From positions 124,001-188,000 of the forward strand of contig DAONSX010000001.1 in assembly GCA_035411425.1 (NCBI GenBank): 64,000 nt of DNA. Reading direction: 5' to 3'. Each line of letters starts with the position of its first letter. The stretch's first letter is position 1. This DNA is from TTA-H9 sp002071415. GTDB lineage: Bacteria; Bacteroidota; Bacteroidia; Bacteroidales; TTA-H9. Of this stretch, positions 59,923 through 64,000 are shown one piece after another. Below the pieces are notes generated by a model that was not told where the DNA came from, did not search any database, and worked only from the letters and a program-made list of their open reading frames with translations. The translations under genes and the position numbers were made by a program.

Positions 59923-61056
59923 TTATCCCAGACAATACAGTTTAAGTCCACCGAACCATATTTTCCCCTCTTCTATGCAGGCCGAACTCCGGATAACATC
60001 GCGGGTTATATAATCCCATTCTATATGGCCATTAGAAAGCTGCAGGCAATAGAATTTTCCATCGTCGCAGCCAAAATATACATTTTCTCCACAAATAACT
60101 GGAGAGGAATGAATTGCTCTATCAAATCTGATTTGCCATAAAATTTCTCCATTCAAAGGACAGAGGGAATATAAAATTCCTGATCTTGAGCCAAAAACAA
60201 GATGATTAGTATCGATAGCAGCGGAAGAGAATATGGGAGAAGCAAGAGTTTCTTGCCAGATAATATTCCCTTGGTCTCCATTCAAACAATAAAAATTATT
60301 ACCCAAAGTACCCACAAAAACATGACCTTTGAAAATAGCTGCCGTAGCATGAATGGCTGCATCCAATCGAGTTTTCCACAGAAGACTTCCACTGTGTATA
60401 TCCAACGCATAAATCCATCCATCACGGCTTCCCACAATTAATTTTCCATTGGTAAAAGCTGGAGATGCCACTACCCATCCTTCGGTTTCATAGTTCCATT
60501 TCAATTTTCCCGAATAAGCATCCAGCGCATAAATATTTCCATCTATTCCTGAGATATATAAGATACCATTCAAGACTGCAGGCGATGAAAAAACCCAGTC
60601 TTTGGTTTCGAAACTCCATTTCATTCGTCCGTTGTTGGCATTCAGGCAATAGACATGATGGTCGAAACTGCCAAACCAAAGCAAACCATCGTTTATAGCG
60701 GCCGTTGACCTTATTTCACGTCCCGTCTTGAATTGCCAGATGAGCGAACCATCCTGCGCATCTAAACAGAAAAAACTATGGCTGTCGGAGCCGAAATATA
60801 CTTTCCCTTCGGCCATCACCGGACTGGCATAAACGCCGGCAAGTTCATGAAAGGTATAAAGGACTTTTGGATATTGATTTATAGACTTTGTTTTGGCAAT
60901 TCCTGTTCTGGAATAATTACCGCGGAACATGGGCATAAACGAAGGATTCCTTTCTTCGGCCTTCATGATGAGCTTCTGCGTTACATCCAACAACATGCTG
61001 GCTTGTTTTACGATTCCTTCATTTCTTTTCCGTTCTAACTTTCCTAAGTTGCTCAT
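59923..61056 (-). CDS. PQQ-like beta-propeller repeat protein (cytoplasmic)
   Basis: 377 residues made of about seven repeats of roughly 40 residues. Each has the pattern S-x-A-x-x-x-G-x-(V/I)-x-F/I-G-S-x-D-G-x-x-Y-x-L-x-x-x-x-G-x-x-x-W, for example GNIYALDAYSGKLKW and GWIYALDIHSGSLLW, as in PQQ-like/BamB propellers. There is no signal peptide; the N-terminal 60 residues are charged and helical (GKLERKRNEGIVKQASMLLDVTQ), so it is likely cytoplasmic. It starts 38 bp inside the end of the J-domain gene, so the two are translationally coupled. The propeller is expected to be a scaffold for protein binding; function unknown. Confidence 0.82.
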   Translation of the reverse strand: MSNLGKLERKRNEGIVKQASMLLDVTQKLIMKAEERNPSFMPMFRGNYSRTGIAKTKSINQYPKVLYTFHELAGVYASPVMAEGKVYFGSDSHSFFCLDAQDGSLIWQFKTGREIRSTAAINDGLLWFGSFDHHVYCLNANNGRMKWSFETKDWVFSSPAVLNGILYISGIDGNIYALDAYSGKLKWNYETEGWVVASPAFTNGKLIVGSRDGWIYALDIHSGSLLWKTRLDAAIHATAAIFKGHVFVGTLGNNFYCLNGDQGNIIWQETLASPIFSSAAIDTNHLVFGSRSGILYSLCPLNGEILWQIRFDRAIHSSPVICGENVYFGCDDGKFYCLQLSNGHIEWDYITRDVIRSSACIEEGKIWFGGLKLYCLG

Positions 61057-61957
61057 GTTCGGTTTTCAAAAATTGATATTCAGCATTCAACTTCATTTTT
61101 GTCTGCTCAAAATATTCATCCCAATCGCGAATATTCATCAGAGTATGATAAACTTGACTTTCTTCGAGTTCACGGATTTCGGACTGCAAAATTTTTAAAT
61201 CGGCCTGCAGGCGTGCTAAACGAGCCTCCAGAAGTTCCCTTTCTTCACTAGGAGTACGTAGCCTACTAAACATCCTGCTCCGTGTAAGTAATTTATGTAT
61301 CTCTTCTACTTTTTGAATGTCGTTAATCATATAGGCGCGATTGAGTTCTATGAAAACCTTTCGAGCTTCTTCACGAAAGTCGTCGTTCACGATATCGGGG
61401 TGACACAGTTTACTGGCTTCACGATACATTTTTTTCATGCTTTCGCGCTGCTTTTCATCAAGAATTTGTAAAGGCTGAATTTTTTCCAAGCTGCGCCTTT
61501 GATGCTGATAAGCAGTATAATCCTTTTTGGCTTCTTGGTAATTTGCCTGATATGAGGAATCTACATCCTGAAGTAAATAAAATATCTCCATCTGTATTTT
61601 CAAAATCTTTCCGATAAGCCATCCCAAGTCACTGTTATGACGAATACGAAACCGATCAATCTCCTTGAGTATTTCTGTTTTCTTATATTGGACCACCGAA
61701 AGCTGGGTTTCAAGAATTCTTATTTGAGTTTTAATTCCTTGAATGTTAATGTCGGAAGGAACAATATGCTGGGTTTTTTGCAATACATCTTGAATCTCAT
61801 GGGTCAATTCTGTGAATAGCTTTTGACGAAAGAGATGGTAAAGATATTTCACTTCTTCGCTATGATCTTCGAGGAGAATGGCATCAAACTCGAGCTGGAG
61901 TTCGGTCAATTTGCGCTGTTCCAATAAATGTAAAATGGTTCGCAGACGGCGGTGCAT
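61019..61957 (-). CDS. Coiled-coil protein with a J-domain
   Basis: 312 residues, cytoplasmic. Residues about 1-60 and 65-160 are long charged helices. A J-domain-like segment at residues about 170-220 (ESMKKMYREASKLCHPDIVNDDFREEARKVFIELNRAY) has the HPD tripeptide at 186-188 that activates Hsp70. Another coiled coil follows (ELLEARLARLQADLKILQSEIREL). This is a type III J-protein in which only the J-domain is recognisable. It lies upstream of and overlaps the PQQ-repeat gene. It probably recruits DnaK to a target held by the propeller (inference). Confidence 0.75.
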   Translation of the reverse strand: MHRRLRTILHLLEQRKLTELQLEFDAILLEDHSEEVKYLYHLFRQKLFTELTHEIQDVLQKTQHIVPSDINIQGIKTQIRILETQLSVVQYKKTEILKEIDRFRIRHNSDLGWLIGKILKIQMEIFYLLQDVDSSYQANYQEAKKDYTAYQHQRRSLEKIQPLQILDEKQRESMKKMYREASKLCHPDIVNDDFREEARKVFIELNRAYMINDIQKVEEIHKLLTRSRMFSRLRTPSEERELLEARLARLQADLKILQSEIRELEESQVYHTLMNIRDWDEYFEQTKMKLNAEYQFLKTEHEQLRKVRTEKK

Positions 61958-61966
61958 CAGCAGCTG

Positions 61967-63613
61967 TTATTTATGAAAAACACATTTACCATTAATCCAA
62001 GTTTGTTCTACCACAATATGAGGTATGCTGTCGTCGGGAAGCTGCATCAAATCATCGGAAGTTACGATAAAATCGGCTTTTTTACCTGGTTCTATCGAGC
62101 CGATTTCATTTTCGAGGAATGTTGATTTTGCAGCCCAAAGCGTCATGCCATACAAGGTTTCGCGTCGTGAGAGTTTGTTTTGGGGTAAAAAACCGCCTGG
62201 AGGTCGATGTTGCAAATTTTTTCGGGTAGTGGCTGCATAAAAGGTGAATATGGGATTTACCTCTTCTATGGGGAAATCGGTCCCCAAAGCTATCCATCCG
62301 TTTTGGGTGAGAAGATCGTGGTAAGTATAAGCATATTGGAGGCGTTGGGGTCCAAGGCGTTTTTCAGCCCAATCCATATCGGAAGTTGCGTGAGTTGGCT
62401 GAACGGAAGGAATGATGGAAAATTGACCAAATTTCATCAAATCTTCAGGATCGACTACCTGAGCATGCTCTATACGCCAGCGACGATCATTCTTACCTTT
62501 CAATATTTCGGAATAAATATCCAGCATCAATCGGTTGGCCGAATCGCCAATGGCATGTGTACACACCTGAAAATCAGAATTATATGCTTTAAGACAGATT
62601 TCTTTCAGTATTTGGGGAGATTCAACAAGAAGTCCATGAGTATTGGGGTCATCGGAATAAGGACTTTTTAAAAGAGCACCTCGACTGCCCAAAGCTCCAT
62701 CGGCATAAAGTTTTATAGCGTTTACCAACAAACGATCGGTTTTGTATATGCCATGATGCATAAATTCAGAAATTGTGAGCGAATCAGGATTGATCATGGC
62801 AACAATCCTGATCTTTAGAACTCCATTTTTTTGTAATTCATCTATCGTATGAATGACATGAGTCGGCAGTCCTGCGTCATTTACCGCAGTCAATCCATAC
62901 GAAATGCAAATAGCTTCAGCCTTTTGCAGGGCATGTTTCAGCAATTGTTCATCCATGGCGGGGATGGCTTCCATCAATTTTTCCTTGGCATTATCCAGAA
63001 GCAATCCAGTGGGTTTTCCCTGAGAAATTAAAATTTCTCCACCGTCTATTTTAGTATCGGAAGATATACAGGCGAGTCGAAGTGCCATGTCGTTGGCCAG
63101 AGCTGCATGACCATCCACCCGAACTATAACTACTGGGATATTGGGAAAATTTTTCTCAAGTAAGGAATTATCGGGAAACTTATTATCAGGGAAGAGATTT
63201 TGGTCCCATCCCCTACCCAGCAACCATGTTTGAGGATTTTCTGCTATAAACGACTTCAAGCGTTCGATGATTTCATCCATGGAACGAGTGCCTTTTAAGT
63301 TAGCCCATCTTATCATGGTTTCACCCAATCCCAAAAAATGGCAGTGTGCATCCATAAAGCCTGGGTAAACGGTTTTCCCGTGTAAATCGAGTGTATCACG
63401 GGCCGAAAACTTCTTCAGAATCTCTTTGGTTTTGCCTGTTGATAGAATTCGCCCTTCCTTGATGGCAAAGGCCTCCTGTTGGCTGAAATGTTCATCGAGT
63501 GTATAAACATTCGCATGAATGACAATGAGGTCGGCTTCCTGTTTTTGCTCGTGGCAACTACTCAATACTAGAAATATCATAGGAAAAATAGATAAAGAAA
63601 AGATTTTTTTCAT
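61967..63613 (-). CDS. Amidohydrolase-3 family lipoprotein (YtcJ-like)
   Basis: Exported lipoprotein metal-dependent hydrolase of 548 residues. The signal peptide ends in lipobox LSSC, and the body is an amidohydrolase TIM barrel with a small beta-sandwich. HxH metal ligands are in GFMDAHCHFLG, then VIVRVDGHAALAN, a barrel lysine/acid region KLYADGALGSRGALL, HAIGDSANRL, the IEHAQVV histidine and the final metal Asp in ALGTDFPIE. The C-terminus has the family PGKKADFIV. YtcJ-like enzymes act on amide or ester bonds of unknown natural substrates. ATG at 63613 is preferred to TTG at 63619. The stop of the upstream gene is 12 bp away, so they are co-transcribed. Confidence 0.88.
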   Translation of the reverse strand: MKKIFSLSIFPMIFLVLSSCHEQKQEADLIVIHANVYTLDEHFSQQEAFAIKEGRILSTGKTKEILKKFSARDTLDLHGKTVYPGFMDAHCHFLGLGETMIRWANLKGTRSMDEIIERLKSFIAENPQTWLLGRGWDQNLFPDNKFPDNSLLEKNFPNIPVVIVRVDGHAALANDMALRLACISSDTKIDGGEILISQGKPTGLLLDNAKEKLMEAIPAMDEQLLKHALQKAEAICISYGLTAVNDAGLPTHVIHTIDELQKNGVLKIRIVAMINPDSLTISEFMHHGIYKTDRLLVNAIKLYADGALGSRGALLKSPYSDDPNTHGLLVESPQILKEICLKAYNSDFQVCTHAIGDSANRLMLDIYSEILKGKNDRRWRIEHAQVVDPEDLMKFGQFSIIPSVQPTHATSDMDWAEKRLGPQRLQYAYTYHDLLTQNGWIALGTDFPIEEVNPIFTFYAATTRKNLQHRPPGGFLPQNKLSRRETLYGMTLWAAKSTFLENEIGSIEPGKKADFIVTSDDLMQLPDDSIPHIVVEQTWINGKCVFHK

Positions 63614-63625
63614 AGACAAAAGTTA

Positions 63626-64000
63626 TTAATTGGGTGAAGCTGCCAAGGCGAAATCGCTGACCAATTGAAGATGATCGGAACAAAAATGCAAATCCAGCGG
63701 ATTCAAACCATACTTTTCAAGCCAATTTTCATTCAGATAAAGAAGGTGAAAGACAAAGGAATAAACCGCATTGAGTAAAGGGGAGTAAAAAATAAAATCG
63801 AGGCGGTTAGGACTGAATGCCTTGGAATAATCACGCCAAGTAAAGGCTAAAGGTCGGTCGATTTGATGGGGTGCCAGATCGGTAAACCAAGGCTTTTGAG
63901 CTTGGGTGAGCTGGATAGTAATGATGTTGTAGTAAGGAATTTCAGAGCCCACCATATTAAAATCTCCTGTTATCACGACTGGCAGCCGCAATATCGTATC
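63626..64000 (-). CDS. Endonuclease/exonuclease/phosphatase family protein, N-terminus beyond window
   Basis: Truncated at the right edge; 124 codons of the C-terminal part remain, open to base 64000. It shows the family motifs RLPVVITGDFNMVGSE (the GDFN metal and catalytic residues), SPNRLDFIFYSPLL and the terminal SDHLQLVSDFAL (SDH catalytic His). These define the DNase I-like EEP fold, whose members cleave phosphodiester or phosphomonoester bonds. The missing part should carry the first Asn/Glu motifs. It lies 12 bp upstream of the amidohydrolase gene on the same strand, likely one operon. Confidence 0.85.
   Translation of the reverse strand, partial: DTILRLPVVITGDFNMVGSEIPYYNIITIQLTQAQKPWFTDLAPHQIDRPLAFTWRDYSKAFSPNRLDFIFYSPLLNAVYSFVFHLLYLNENWLEKYGLNPLDLHFCSDHLQLVSDFALAASPN

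Noticed and set aside
1..64000. CRISPR arrays, rRNA genes, intact transposases or phage genes
   Set aside because: Looked for regularly spaced repeats, rRNA-like blocks and DDE or integrase motifs; none seen.

Overview
The window comes from a member of the Bacteroidota, most likely an uncultured anaerobe of the order Bacteroidales. This is inferred from gene content and from promoters. Many transcription units are preceded by the phylum-specific -7 box TAnnTTTG, and classical Shine-Dalgarno sites are mostly absent. A decayed type IX secretion (T9SS) sorting domain, GTG/TTG starts on some genes, a zapA/6S-like RNA/rny cluster and a six-domain ribosomal protein S1 fit the same group. Most of the window is chromosomal housekeeping DNA. 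No intact mobile element, rRNA operon or CRISPR array is visible.

Layout. 1-9.5 kb: a partial DHA2-type efflux pump, a glycosyltransferase / miaA / SDR operon, a sensor kinase overlapping hemW, an acidic-tailed pRiA4b-like protein and a second miaA. 9.6-17.3 kb: an LtaS-like membrane sulfatase, pdxB, tRNA-Gly(CCC), an HD-domain protein whose HD dyad has become ND, a membrane glycosyltransferase and ligA. 17.4-23.5 kb (accessory metabolism): a tungsten/molybdenum-type aldehyde:ferredoxin oxidoreductase divergent from a 59-residue winged-helix protein, then a secreted thioredoxin, a ThiF-ThiS pair, a CAP-domain protein, a T9SS sorting-domain remnant and a flavin reductase. 23.5-34 kb: guaA with a five-LysM protein, gcvT, a MalY-type enzyme, a HAD phosphatase, a Na/Pi cotransporter and argS. 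34-42 kb: a beta-helix lipoprotein, rpsA with a possible structured leader, rnz, tRNA-Arg(ACG), an MFS carrier and a DUF3298 protein.

42-51.3 kb is the regulatory and least familiar part. It holds an ankyrin-repeat/PPP-phosphatase fusion and two unrecognised genes facing away from a cluster of AATTAAG half-sites. It also holds a PflA-like radical SAM protein, an NtrC-type sigma-54 activator and a 990-residue REC-PAS-GAF-PAS-PAS sensor kinase. 51.4-58.4 kb: trmD, a coiled-coil gene, zapA, a 6S-like RNA, rny, transketolase, an outer-membrane barrel and a second HD protein. 58.4-59.9 kb is decayed DNA with a multiply frameshifted Asp-box secreted-protein pseudogene and repeats. 59.9-64 kb: an overlapping J-domain / PQQ-propeller pair, an amidohydrolase lipoprotein and a truncated endonuclease/exonuclease/phosphatase gene.

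The best candidates for undescribed biology are the ankyrin-PPP phosphatase fusion, the J-domain + propeller couple, the AOR / winged-helix / ThiF-ThiS neighbourhood, and the AATTAAG-controlled unknown gene at 44547-45698. All functional calls are by reading motifs by eye; no database search was run.
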